A stretch of DNA of 64,000 bases from Rhizobium sp. 2MFCol3.1 (GTDB lineage: Bacteria; Pseudomonadota; Alphaproteobacteria; Rhizobiales; Rhizobiaceae). The stretch is from contig NZ_KB898353.1 of NCBI RefSeq assembly GCF_000377565.1, positions 558,001 through 622,000 of the forward strand, read 5' to 3'. Below the pieces are notes generated by a model that ran no database searches, was not told the DNA's origin, and was given only the letters and a program-made list of their open reading frames with translations. The translations under genes were made by a program, and so were the position numbers. Positions 52,430 to 61,088 of this stretch are shown here, piece after piece; position 1 is the first letter of the stretch; every line of letters begins with the position of its first letter.

Positions 52430-53347
52430 TCAGTCCCAACCCTTGTCCCACACCGGTTGTCCGCGAAAGGCGTCGGCCAGAAAGTCCACGAGTACTCTCA
52501 CTTTCAGCGCCAGATGCCGGGCAGGGGGATAGACCGCGTACAGGCCGCGCGGCTCATCCTCGAAATCAGACAACAGCGGGCGCACCGCCTGAAGACGAAG
52601 TCGCGCGCCGGCAACGAAGCTCGGTACGCGCGCGATCCCTAGTCCCGCTTCCGCTGCCGCGACGCAGGCCTCGGCGTTCGAAAACTCAATGCGCCCGCGA
52701 ACTTCCGTCACCAGCGGCTGTGAACCGGCCTTGTCGCGGAACCGCCAGGTGAGCGGATCGCGGAAATTGGTGTCGATGATGCAATCATGGGCCGCGAGAT
52801 CCGCCGGCGTCACTGGCACGCCGCGCTGGTCGAGATAGGAGGAGGCGGCAACGAGCACGATGCGCGCGGCGCAAAGCTTGCGCGCGATCAGGCTGCTATC
52901 ATCGGGGCGTCCGATGCGCACGGCAGCATCAAATCCTTCGTCGACGAGATTGACTGTCCGGTCCGAGAAGCTGACGTCGAGATTGATATCGGGGAAAGCC
53001 ATCGCGAACTGATTGAGCACGGGTGTCAGCTGCGTGGTGCCGAAGGTGATCGGCGCGGTGATCCGCAATCTGCCCGACGGCGCGCGCGAGGCATTGCGCA
53101 CCGAGGCATCAAGCGCATCGAATTCCTCGAGAAGCGATTTCACGCGCTCGTAATAGGCGCGACCAGCCTCCGAAAGCGACAGCGCGCGCGTCGTCCGCAT
53201 GATCAGCTGCACGCCGAGGCTTGCCTCCAGGCGCGAGACCAGCTTCGACGCCTGGCCGCTGCTGGTGCCGAGGCGGGCTGCCGCGCCAGCGAAGCTTCCC
53301 GTATCGATGACGGCAACAAACATGCGGTCGCATTCGAGACGATCCAA
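52430..53347 (-). CDS. LysR-family transcriptional regulator
   Basis: This 305-residue regulator has a helix-turn-helix (about 5-60; GSFAGAAARLGTSSGQASKLV) and an effector domain (about 90-295). It belongs to the large DmlR/YhjC-like group. The likely start is a TTG at 53347, seven bases after GGGGGA; the first ATG would delete part of the DNA-binding domain. It lies between the GST-like and nitroreductase genes, all on the minus strand, and could control either. Confidence 0.9.
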   Translation of the reverse strand: MDRLECDRMFVAVIDTGSFAGAAARLGTSSGQASKLVSRLEASLGVQLIMRTTRALSLSEAGRAYYERVKSLLEEFDALDASVRNASRAPSGRLRITAPITFGTTQLTPVLNQFAMAFPDINLDVSFSDRTVNLVDEGFDAAVRIGRPDDSSLIARKLCAARIVLVAASSYLDQRGVPVTPADLAAHDCIIDTNFRDPLTWRFRDKAGSQPLVTEVRGRIEFSNAEACVAAAEAGLGIARVPSFVAGARLRLQAVRPLLSDFEDEPRGLYAVYPPARHLALKVRVLVDFLADAFRGQPVWDKGWD

Positions 53348-53400
53348 GTATCTGTCCCCCTACCAACTTGCCGCCGTGAGAGCGGGTGCCGCCCAGGCAA

Positions 53401-53428
53401 ACAAACCGGCGGCGCATGACGCCGCCGG
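53401..53428 (-). terminator. Intrinsic terminator of the nitroreductase gene
   Basis: CCGGCGGCG / CGCCGCCGG form a perfect 9-bp stem with a 5-nt loop, followed on the minus strand by TTTGTTTG. It starts 9 bp after the nitroreductase stop. Confidence 0.82.
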
Positions 53429-53437
53429 CAGGTGTTA

Positions 53438-54037
53438 TCAGCCGAAGACCTTGAAGCGGTCGCTGTCATCCATGAACGCCTTTTCGCCGAAGGCGGCGGA
53501 GTTGGCGCCGAACGGCATCTGCGCGCGCAGCTTCCACGAGGCCGGGATGTTCCAGGCGGCGGCAATTTCAGCGTCGGCCAGCGGGTTGTAGTGCTGCAGG
53601 CTCGCGCCGATGTCGGACGCAGCCAGAGCCGACCAGACGGCGAACTGCGTCATGCCGCTCGACTGTTCCGACCAGATCGGGAAGTTGTCGGCGTAGAGCG
53701 CGAACTTTTCCTGCAGGCCCTTCACGACGTCCTGGTCTTCGAAGAAAAGAACGGTGCCGGCGCCGGCAGCGAAGCTGTTGATACGCTTTTCGGTCGATTC
53801 AAAAGCGTCGGCAGGAACGATCTTGCGCAGTGCGTCCATCACGAAGCCCCAGAGCTTGTCGCTCTCCGCGCCGTAGAGAACCAGAACACGCGAGCTCTGC
53901 GAGTTGAAGGAAGACGGCGTGTGCTTGACGGCTTCCTGGATGAGCTTGGTGGTTTCTTCCTGGGAGATCGGCAGGGTCTTGCCGAGCGCATACTGGCTGC
54001 GGCGCTTCTTGATGGATTCAATCAGAGTATTGGTCAT
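53438..54037 (-). CDS. Nitroreductase family protein (Frm2/Hbn1-like)
   Basis: This 199-residue FMN-binding nitroreductase-fold protein starts with the family pattern IKKRRSQYALGKTLPIS and contains HTPSSFNSQSSRVLVLYG and SSGMTQFAVWSALAASDIGASLQHYN. It matches the Frm2/Hbn1-like subgroup, which reduces nitroaromatics or quinones with NAD(P)H. It is a single gene with a terminator. AAGGA precedes the ATG. Confidence 0.92.
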   Translation of the reverse strand: MTNTLIESIKKRRSQYALGKTLPISQEETTKLIQEAVKHTPSSFNSQSSRVLVLYGAESDKLWGFVMDALRKIVPADAFESTEKRINSFAAGAGTVLFFEDQDVVKGLQEKFALYADNFPIWSEQSSGMTQFAVWSALAASDIGASLQHYNPLADAEIAAAWNIPASWKLRAQMPFGANSAAFGEKAFMDDSDRFKVFG

Positions 54038-54215
54038 ATGGGGCGCTATCCTTTTTCATATATGCGGCCACCCTGCTGCTGGGAGGAGCAGCGACATGCG
54101 GCCGGCAAGAAGGGATAGTGCATGCGAACGGATATGCATATTGCGTTGCATCAAGCGCGCGAGATTTTTTTGCTTCATCGCGATCTTGTTACCAGCTTGA
54201 CCGAGTCTCCCAAGA

Positions 54216-54434
54216 CTACGACTTCAACGGCAACTCGTCGCGCGCCAGCCGCGCGAGCTCTTTCTCGTCGCGCACGCCGAATTCAAACCAGTCGATCAGC
54301 GCCTTGGCGGTCGCCTGGCCGCGGTCGCTGGTCACGTCGCAGTTCTGTTCAAGGCACCATTGCTTGAGGATCCGATCCAGCATCTCCATCGCTTCCGATG
54401 TCAGCGCCTCTTTCGGCCAGTCCGTCTTCGTCAT
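54216..54434 (-). CDS. Hypothetical protein, 72 aa
   Basis: This small, charged, helical cytoplasmic protein (EAMEMLDRILKQWCLEQNCD; KALIDWFEFGVRDEKELARL) has no family name that I know. The ATG at 54434 follows GGGGGCGG; an adjacent GTG is possible. It is divergent from the DUF982 gene. Confidence 0.68.
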   Translation of the reverse strand: MTKTDWPKEALTSEAMEMLDRILKQWCLEQNCDVTSDRGQATAKALIDWFEFGVRDEKELARLARDELPLKS

Positions 54435-54603
54435 CACATCCGCCCCCGTTTCGCACCACCGTAACGCGTATTGGTCGACGCGCTATGACCGCCGAAGCAC
54501 AGTCGCGCAAAATCGTCGCCGACCGTCCGGTATCGACGATGGCGTTGAAATATTGGAACGCCACAACCGCACGTGCGTTAACCGATATCGGAGGTATTGC
54601 GTT

Positions 54604-54855
54604 ATGGACCCGAAACGATGGAGCCGGCCGATCTACTTCCAGGCGAGCAGATACGGCGAATTTCGAACAGTGACGAACACAAGCGAAGCTGCGACAGCGT
54701 TAAGTACGGCGTGGCCGATCTCGCGCGGGCGCAGTCTGAAGACCGCCAAGCGCACCTGCCAGCAGGTTCTGAGCGGCAAGAGACCGCCCTCCGAGGCCAG
54801 AAATGCCTTCATCGCGGCGGCTGTCGAGGCCAATGTTTACGTCAAGGAACGATAG
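54604..54855 (+). CDS. DUF982 protein
   Basis: This 83-residue protein belongs to the DUF982 family, small proteins often found in many copies in Rhizobiaceae. It shows the family pattern: an aromatic N-terminus (RPIYFQ), AWPISRGRSLKTAKRTCQQVL and an ARNAFIAAAVEAN tail. The function is unknown. GGAGG lies 10 bases before the ATG. Confidence 0.85.
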   Translation: MDPKRWSRPIYFQASRYGEFRTVTNTSEAATALSTAWPISRGRSLKTAKRTCQQVLSGKRPPSEARNAFIAAAVEANVYVKER

Positions 54856-54979
54856 CCGGAAAAGAAATCAGAAAAATCTTATTTAGGTAGAGTGCAAAGA
54901 TAGAAGTTTAATGATGCATTCAATCCGATTTGAACACGAGCATGCCACTGTGGGTTTCGCAATCTCGAGTGGGACAATC

Positions 54980-56794
54980 ATGCTGACGTTGCAGAATGCC
55001 ATTCTTGAAATGATCGCCAAGGGCGAGCCGCTTGGCGCCGTCGTCCATGATCTTTGCACGCGCGTGGAGGCCGCCATCCCCTGGACGGTGTGTTCGGTGC
55101 TGACGGTCAAGGATGGCCGAATGCATCCGCTCGCGGGCCCGTCACTGCCGCTCACTTATTCGCAGGCCGTGGACAATCTGGCCATCGGTCCGCTGGCCGG
55201 CTCATGCGGGACGGCGGCCTATCTTGGCGTGCCTGTCACGGTGACCGATATCGAAAACGATGCGCGCTGGCAGGACTTCAAGGCCATGGTCCTGCCTCTT
55301 GGTTTCAAGGCGTGCTGGTCGACGCCGATCATGAGCGGCGATCGGGTTCTGGCGACCTTCGCCTTCTATTTCCGCGAAAAGCGTGGTCCGAGCCAATTGG
55401 AACGCGATGTGGTGGATGCATGCGTCCATCTCTGCGCGATCGCGCTTGAGAGAAACGAGCGCGCGCTCGAGCGCGAGGCGCTGACCTACACGGATGCGCT
55501 TACGGGGCTGCCCAATCGCGCGCGGTTCAACGAGGTGCTCAAACAGCAGCATCGATCCGCCGAGCGAAGCTGGGGTATGCTACTTGTCGACGTCGACAAC
55601 TTGAAGCTGGTCAACGACACATTCGGCCACGGGGCGGGTGATGCGCTTATTCAGGTCGTGGCGCGGCGCATGGCCGCCACCATGCCGACCGAAACGACGT
55701 TCCGATTGGGTGGCGACGAGTTCGCGGTCATTCTGCATGACGGCCCGGAGCCGGACCTTGCCGCAAAGGCCGAGGACATCCTGCGGGAGATCAAGCGGCC
55801 CGCTCAGTGCGATGGCCATGTGATCTTTCCGGCGGCCAGCATTGGTGGCGCGATCGCCGAGATCGACGACACGCCCGAGCAGGTCCGGCACAATGCCGAT
55901 GTCGCGCTCTATCACGGCAAGGAGCGCAATCGTGGTCAGTACACAGCCTATCATGCGGGGCTGGGAACATCTCTGACACGGCGCTTCCGCGCCATCCGCG
56001 ACGTCAGTGTCGCACTGGCGCAGAACCGCATCGATGCCCACTACCAGCCGATCCTTCGCCTCGATACGCGAGAGGTCGTCGGCTTCGAAGCGCTCTGCCG
56101 GATGACCACGCAGGCCGGAGACGTCGTCTCGGCGGCGAACTTTCATGATGCGACCCTGGACGCCCAAGTGGCGTCCGAGTTGACCGAGCGCATGCTGTCA
56201 CGCGTGGCGGCCGATGTTCGTCGCTGGCTCGACATGGGCCTGCCGTTCCAGCATGTCGGCATCAATCTGTCGGCGGCGGATTTTCACGCTGGCCATCTTC
56301 AGGAACGGCTATGCAGCGCGTTTGCGGCATCAGGCATACCCTTGAAGCACGTCATCATCGAGGTGACGGAATCCGTCTATCTCGGCCAGGGCGATCATGT
56401 CGTGGCAAACGAGATCAAGGCGATGCGCTCTAGGGGCCTGCGCGTTGCGCTCGATGATTTCGGGACCGGTTTTGCGTCGCTGACGCATCTGCTGACCGTT
56501 CCCGTCGATATCATCAAGATCGACAAGTCATTCGTCGATCGGCTGGTGCCGGGTGATGCGGGCGCGGTGATCATCGAGGGACTGATGGGGATCGCCGAAA
56601 AGCTCGGCATCCGCGTCGTTGCCGAGGGAATAGAAACGGAGATGCAGGCCGAACATTTGCGCGCGCTCGGATGTCTGCTGGGACAGGGTTATCTGTTTCA
56701 CAAGGCGGTCGATCGCCATTCGGCCGCCTGGCTGTTGCGGGAGTTCGGCCAGCATTCGACGTCCGACGAGCAGGCGATGTCACGTCTGGCCTAG
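54980..56794 (+). CDS. GAF-GGDEF-EAL cyclic-di-GMP signalling protein
   Basis: This protein of about 604 residues has an N-terminal GAF sensor (about 5-155; GSCGTAAYLGVPV, ACWSTPIMSGD), a GGDEF domain (about 170-325) and an EAL domain (about 345-590). The diguanylate cyclase motif is intact (RLGGDEFAVI), but no RxxD inhibitory site precedes it. EAL catalytic motifs are intact (GFEALCR, NLSAADF, EVTES, DDFGTGFASL, KIDKSFV, AEGIET), so phosphodiesterase activity is likely. There is no TM segment. The start at 54980 is chosen from family resemblance and GGGAC; ATG 54911 would add 23 residues. Confidence 0.9.
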   Translation: MLTLQNAILEMIAKGEPLGAVVHDLCTRVEAAIPWTVCSVLTVKDGRMHPLAGPSLPLTYSQAVDNLAIGPLAGSCGTAAYLGVPVTVTDIENDARWQDFKAMVLPLGFKACWSTPIMSGDRVLATFAFYFREKRGPSQLERDVVDACVHLCAIALERNERALEREALTYTDALTGLPNRARFNEVLKQQHRSAERSWGMLLVDVDNLKLVNDTFGHGAGDALIQVVARRMAATMPTETTFRLGGDEFAVILHDGPEPDLAAKAEDILREIKRPAQCDGHVIFPAASIGGAIAEIDDTPEQVRHNADVALYHGKERNRGQYTAYHAGLGTSLTRRFRAIRDVSVALAQNRIDAHYQPILRLDTREVVGFEALCRMTTQAGDVVSAANFHDATLDAQVASELTERMLSRVAADVRRWLDMGLPFQHVGINLSAADFHAGHLQERLCSAFAASGIPLKHVIIEVTESVYLGQGDHVVANEIKAMRSRGLRVALDDFGTGFASLTHLLTVPVDIIKIDKSFVDRLVPGDAGAVIIEGLMGIAEKLGIRVVAEGIETEMQAEHLRALGCLLGQGYLFHKAVDRHSAAWLLREFGQHSTSDEQAMSRLA

Positions 56795-56806
56795 GCCAGG
56801 CGACGA

Positions 56807-58528
56807 TCAGGCCGCGCGCCTGAGATCCTGCCCGTGGAAATCCGCGAGTTTCGTCACGACGTCGTCGATCTCTTTCTCGGTGCGCGCCGCATCCCAGCCG
56901 AGCGCTTCGGCGGTGACCCTCGCCATGTCCCGCAAGCCTGCCATCGTCAACGCGCCTTCGATCGCGATCGTCGTCCGGCGAAGGACGATGTCGGAGAGAT
57001 GGACGACGAACTCCTTTCTGGCGATCCAGTCGATCTCGAGCAGGCTGTAATGGTCTGCATCGGAAAGCCGTTCGCTGTCGCGATGGGTTGACATCGCTTC
57101 GTGATCGAGGATCGCCGATGCCGTGGTGCCGTATCGCGACAGCAGCGTTTCTGCTCGCTTCATGTCGATACCGCTTTTCTGTACGGCGGCCGCTAGCCAG
57201 GCTCGGCGCTGAGCGGCGTCACCAGGAAACTGGCGACCGCCGCCGATGGCCAGTTGCTGGGTCGATTGGCGGCGTGTGCGCTGCAGGCGTTGGAGCACGA
57301 GGTCGGCGACCTCCTCGGAGAAGCCACGGAAGGTCGTCCATTTCCCGCCGACCAACGACACGACAGGGAAGGGACGCTCCGCCGTCGCTTCCATCACCGG
57401 TGCTGAGTGATCCCGGCTGATGAGACCCGGCGAGGAGGCGTCGGAGGCCGGCAGCGGGCGGATGCCGCTATAGGTGTAGATCACCTGATCGCGGCTGAAG
57501 CGCAGCGAAGGGAGAAGGGAGCGGACACTCTCGAGGAAGTATTCGATCTCCGGCTCTTCGCAGCGCACATTCTCCGGATCGCTCGCTGGTATGTCGGTCG
57601 AGCCGACCATGGCGAGACCGAGATAGTCGTAGACGAGGCAGATGCGGCCGTCATCCGCCTCGAAGTAGATCATGTGGCCGTTGAGGCTTTTCACCAGTTC
57701 CGGATGATCGAGCAGGATATGCGAACCCTTGGTGCCGCCGATCAGCTTCGAGGGCGCATTGAGCGAAGCGTTGGCATGATCGATCCATGGGCCGGCGGCA
57801 TTGATGACCAGCTTCGGGCGAACGGAGAACGTCTCGCCATTCGCGCGCTTGAAGGTCAGCACGCCGTTCTCCGATGAGATCAGCGCGGTGAAGTTGGTCG
57901 CCAGCGCGTTGTCGTTGGCCTGCAGCCCGTCCGCCACCAGTTCGTAGACCAGGCGTTCCGGGCGGCTGATCTTGGCGTCGTAATATATACCACCCGCGAC
58001 GATGGCGGGCGTGACATGCGGCATCTCCTTCAGCGCCTTCTTCTTGAACAGAAAGCGATGGTTCGGCATCACCCGGTTGCGGGCGCCGAAGAAGTCGTAC
58101 ATCCGCAGGCCGACCTTGACGAGAACGGCGCCGCGGCTGCGCGGTGCCGTGGTTGAGCCGGTCAGTGTCCTGAGCGCGGCCCAGATGCCGCGCGTCCAGG
58201 AGAAGACTGGAATGAAGGTCGGAAGCGGCTCGACGCAATGCGGCGCGTTGCGCAGCAACAGATTGCGCTCCAGCGTCGACTGCGCTACCAGCCCGAACTC
58301 GCCCGTTTCCAGATATTTCAATCCGCCATGGATCAGGCGCGACGGCGCCGAACTCGTGCCGGAGCCGAAATCCGCCTTGTCCACGATCAGGCAATCGACA
58401 CCCTGCACGCAAAGATCGCGGAACGTACCCGCGCCGTTGATGCCCGCGCCGAGGATGACAACGTCAATGTCCTTGATCGCGCCGAGGTCTTGGAAACGAA
58501 GCGTGTTGGCGGCGGAAATGTCGATCAT
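56807..58528 (-). CDS. FAD-dependent polyol-phosphate dehydrogenase (GlpD/EryB-like)
   Basis: This 573-residue FAD enzyme of the glycerol-3-phosphate dehydrogenase family has a Rossmann motif (VVILGAGINGAGTFRDL, about residue 23), the GlpD signature FGSGTSSAPSRLIHGGLKYL and a C-terminal DAO_C domain (about 430-560). It probably oxidises a phosphorylated polyol at the membrane, passing electrons to quinone. Coupling to an FGGY polyol kinase, a DeoR regulator and a sugar ABC transporter suggests an EryB-like role (erythritol phosphate or a related tetritol) rather than housekeeping GlpD, but the substrate is not proven. It is the last gene of the locus. Confidence 0.88.
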   Translation of the reverse strand: MIDISAANTLRFQDLGAIKDIDVVILGAGINGAGTFRDLCVQGVDCLIVDKADFGSGTSSAPSRLIHGGLKYLETGEFGLVAQSTLERNLLLRNAPHCVEPLPTFIPVFSWTRGIWAALRTLTGSTTAPRSRGAVLVKVGLRMYDFFGARNRVMPNHRFLFKKKALKEMPHVTPAIVAGGIYYDAKISRPERLVYELVADGLQANDNALATNFTALISSENGVLTFKRANGETFSVRPKLVINAAGPWIDHANASLNAPSKLIGGTKGSHILLDHPELVKSLNGHMIYFEADDGRICLVYDYLGLAMVGSTDIPASDPENVRCEEPEIEYFLESVRSLLPSLRFSRDQVIYTYSGIRPLPASDASSPGLISRDHSAPVMEATAERPFPVVSLVGGKWTTFRGFSEEVADLVLQRLQRTRRQSTQQLAIGGGRQFPGDAAQRRAWLAAAVQKSGIDMKRAETLLSRYGTTASAILDHEAMSTHRDSERLSDADHYSLLEIDWIARKEFVVHLSDIVLRRTTIAIEGALTMAGLRDMARVTAEALGWDAARTEKEIDDVVTKLADFHGQDLRRAA

Positions 58529-58587
58529 CTGAAATCGTCCTGCTGAATGTCATTTGCAAACCGTGCCCGGCGGGCGCGGTTCTTATT

Positions 58588-60117
58588 TCAAGCCGATGGC
58601 TTGCCTGCGGTGAGCTTACCGATCTTCGGCCAGATGGGCGCCATGGCATCGGCGATCTCACGGAAGAGGTCGTAGCGCTCCTGGTACGCAGCACTTCGCG
58701 CCGCATCGGGATAGCAGCGATGCGCGATGGCCGCCGTGTCGCGTGGATCGTGCCGAGGGCTTGCATAGAGACCGACACCAGCGCCGGCGCAAAGAGCTGC
58801 ACCCCAAGCGGCCGCTTCGTCGGTCTCGGTGACCGTCGCCGGCATGCCGAGGATATCGGCGAACATCTGCACGACGCGCTTGTTGCGCGAGATGCCCCCA
58901 GCAAGGCGCGCCTCGCTGAAGGTGAAGCCATCCCGCAAGGCGTCGACGTGGATGCGGTGGTTGAAGGCGATCCCCTCAAGCACGGCGCGCAGCATGTCGC
59001 CGCGATTGTGCCAGCCGCCGAGGCCGAAGAAGCCGGCGCTGGCGGCCGCACCATACGGCGAGCCGAACAGGTAGGGGTGGAACAACGCGGTCAGAGGCCG
59101 CTCGAAGGCGGCCTCGATCTCCGGCGCGAGCAGTGCGTGAACCGAACCGCCGGATGCCTCGACGCTCTGCCGCTCGCTGGCGCAGAGCGTATCGAGGAAC
59201 CAGTCGTAGTTGGCGGTCGATGCCGGCGAGATCGACATGTTGTTCCACTGGCCGGGTTCGATAGCGTTGCGGCAGAACCAGCGACGGTCCATGCGCGGAT
59301 GCGGCGACAGCGTCTCGTTGATGGAGTAGGTGCCGGCGATGACGGCAACCACGTCGTCGGCATAGCCGCCGGAGCCTAGCGCCGAAGCGGTGACATCGTG
59401 CAGGCCCGCAACAACGGGCGTTCCGACGGCAAGCCCGGTGCGCTCGGCGGTTTGCGCGGTCACATAGCCGATGATTTCATCCGAGCGCGAAATCGGCGGC
59501 AATGCGGAGGCCATCTCCTCGATGCCGAACAATCTGAGCGCAGCGAGATCATAATCCTGCGTCCGGACGTTCGTGAAGGATGTGCTCGCCTCGGTGCGAT
59601 CGGTGCCGATGATCCCACTCAGGCAGAACCGCAGCCAATCCTTGCACGACAGGATATGGCCAATCTCCTTGTATCGTGCGGGCTCGTGCTGCTTGATCCA
59701 GCCGAGCAACGCAGAAGGCGCCGAGACGTGTGGGACCTGGCCGGTCAGCTCCAGCGCCTCGTCGGCGAGCGGGCTGGCAAGCCACGCCTCGACGATATCG
59801 ACCGAGCGGCTGTCGAGCGATAGGAGCGCGCGGCCGAGAGGAGCGTTGGCCTTGTCGGTTAGGTAGATGCCGTCGCCATGCGCAGTGGCCGCGATTGCTG
59901 CGATATCGCCGGCGGGACGGCCGCTAAGTTCTATCGCCTCGCGGATGGCATCGGCTGTCTGTGTCCAGAGTTCGTTCATGTCGCGCTCGACATGGCGCGC
60001 ATGCGGCATGAACTGGGTCACGCGGCGGCGGGCAACGGCGATCGGCGTTCCGTCGACGTCGAAGATCACGGCCTTGGTGACGGTGAGGCCGCTATCTATT
60101 CCAAGCAGACTTGGCAT
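58588..60117 (-). CDS. FGGY-family carbohydrate kinase, erythritol/xylulose kinase-like
   Basis: This 509-residue kinase has the ATPase-fold N-terminal motif LGIDSGLTVTKAVIFD and the C-terminal FGGY signature region LAGGISRNKRVVQMFADILG. It phosphorylates a sugar or polyol with ATP. Similarity to bacterial erythritol kinase (EryA) and L-xylulose kinase seems closest, and the next gene encodes a GlpD-like dehydrogenase for the phosphorylated product. It starts 7 bp after the DeoR gene stop with GGAG inside that gene's end, so it is translationally coupled. Confidence 0.9.
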   Translation of the reverse strand: MPSLLGIDSGLTVTKAVIFDVDGTPIAVARRRVTQFMPHARHVERDMNELWTQTADAIREAIELSGRPAGDIAAIAATAHGDGIYLTDKANAPLGRALLSLDSRSVDIVEAWLASPLADEALELTGQVPHVSAPSALLGWIKQHEPARYKEIGHILSCKDWLRFCLSGIIGTDRTEASTSFTNVRTQDYDLAALRLFGIEEMASALPPISRSDEIIGYVTAQTAERTGLAVGTPVVAGLHDVTASALGSGGYADDVVAVIAGTYSINETLSPHPRMDRRWFCRNAIEPGQWNNMSISPASTANYDWFLDTLCASERQSVEASGGSVHALLAPEIEAAFERPLTALFHPYLFGSPYGAAASAGFFGLGGWHNRGDMLRAVLEGIAFNHRIHVDALRDGFTFSEARLAGGISRNKRVVQMFADILGMPATVTETDEAAAWGAALCAGAGVGLYASPRHDPRDTAAIAHRCYPDAARSAAYQERYDLFREIADAMAPIWPKIGKLTAGKPSA

Positions 60118-60124
60118 TCAGGCT

Positions 60125-60985
60125 TTACTCCGGCTGATGTGGTCGCAGACGCGCCTTGTCCTCTCGCGCGATGATCACGTTGATATCTCGTGATCGCATG
60201 CGGTCGATGTGGACGGCGGGCGTCTTGTCGTCGACGATGATGACGTCGAATTCGCTGAGGGCTGCGAAGCGATGCAGGGCGCGCCGCTCGAATTTGGTGT
60301 GGTCGGCCAAGAGGACGCGCTTGGCGGCGCAGTCGAACATGGCGCGTTTGGTGTCGACCATCTCGGGCGACTGGTGAAACACCAGATCGTCGGTGATTGC
60401 CGACATGGAAATGAAGGCGACGTCGGCGCGCAGACGGTGGATCTCGTTGACGGTGGTGCGGCCGACAAAGGCGTTGCACCAGTTGTAATATTGCCCGCCG
60501 AGCGCCAGCAATGTCAGGTCCTGCATGCCCTTCAATGCGTTGATCAGCGTCAGCGAGTTGGTGATCGCCGTGATCGGAACCTTCGCGGGCAGATGGTCTG
60601 CCATCGGCAGCACGGTGGTGGAATCGTCGAAGAAGATGGCCTGCCCGGGCTCGACGAACTGCATGGCCGCCGCGGCGATCATGTTCTTCTCGGCCGATTG
60701 GCGGCCGGAGCGGTAGACGTCGCTGGATTCGATCAGGCTGGAGGCGGCTGCCGTCACCACGCCGCGCGTCTTGCGAAACAGGCCACGGCTGACGAGGTCG
60801 TCGACATCGCGATGCGCGGTCATGAGGCTGATGCCGAAGCGATCGGTCAGATCCTCGATCCGCATCTGTCCTTCCGCCATCACGGCCTCGGCGATCATCT
60901 GCCGGCGCACGAGCTGACGCGTCTGTCGGCTGTCGCTTGGGAGTTCGTCGATGGGGAGCGCGCCTGCGCCTATCTTCTGTGTCAC
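60125..60985 (-). CDS. DeoR-family transcriptional regulator
   Basis: This 286-residue repressor-type regulator has an N-terminal helix-turn-helix (about 28-80; IEDLTDRFGISLMTAHRDVDDL) and a DeoRC sugar-phosphate sensor domain (about 100-265; FFDDSTTVLPMADHL, ADHTKFERRAL). It probably controls this polyol locus in response to a phosphorylated intermediate. The start is a GTG at 60985 with AGAGG upstream. An imperfect inverted repeat at 61019-61041 lies in its promoter, a possible operator. It leads the regulator-kinase-dehydrogenase unit after the terminator at 61051-61081. Confidence 0.92.
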   Translation of the reverse strand: MTQKIGAGALPIDELPSDSRQTRQLVRRQMIAEAVMAEGQMRIEDLTDRFGISLMTAHRDVDDLVSRGLFRKTRGVVTAAASSLIESSDVYRSGRQSAEKNMIAAAAMQFVEPGQAIFFDDSTTVLPMADHLPAKVPITAITNSLTLINALKGMQDLTLLALGGQYYNWCNAFVGRTTVNEIHRLRADVAFISMSAITDDLVFHQSPEMVDTKRAMFDCAAKRVLLADHTKFERRALHRFAALSEFDVIIVDDKTPAVHIDRMRSRDINVIIAREDKARLRPHQPE

Positions 60986-61018
60986 GATGGCCTCTGCGCT
61001 CGAACGACTGGTGTGCGC

Positions 61019-61041
61019 GTTGTATCGCGAAGATACGCAAC
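61019..61041. repeat. Inverted repeat, possible DeoR operator
   Basis: GTTGTATC and GATACGCAAC flank GCGAA; the inner arms GTATC/GATAC are perfect and the outer arms need a one-base shift. It lies 34 bp before the DeoR start codon, a natural place for autoregulation. Confidence 0.45.
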
Positions 61042-61046
61042 TATGG

Positions 61047-61081
61047 AGGAAAAAGGGGGCGCCTCATTAAGGCGTCCCCTT
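61047..61081 (-). terminator. Intrinsic terminator after the sugar-binding protein gene
   Basis: AAGGGGGCGCCT / AGGCGTCCCCTT pair with one mismatch around a 5-nt loop, followed on the minus strand by TTTTCC. It starts 7 bp after the binding-protein stop. It separates the transporter genes from the DeoR-kinase-dehydrogenase genes or allows partial read-through. Confidence 0.82.
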
Positions 61082-61088
61082 CCGTGTC

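Noticed and set aside
56786..56799. Palindrome CTGGCCTAGGCCAG at the end of the GGDEF-EAL gene
   Set aside because: It overlaps the stop codon, has no loop or T-run, and is short enough to be chance in GC-rich DNA.
56807..60117. Naming the kinase and dehydrogenase eryA and eryB
   Set aside because: EryC and a SorC-type EryD are not visible and the substrate cannot be read from the sequence; GlpK/GlpD-like or xylulose kinase-like roles remain possible.
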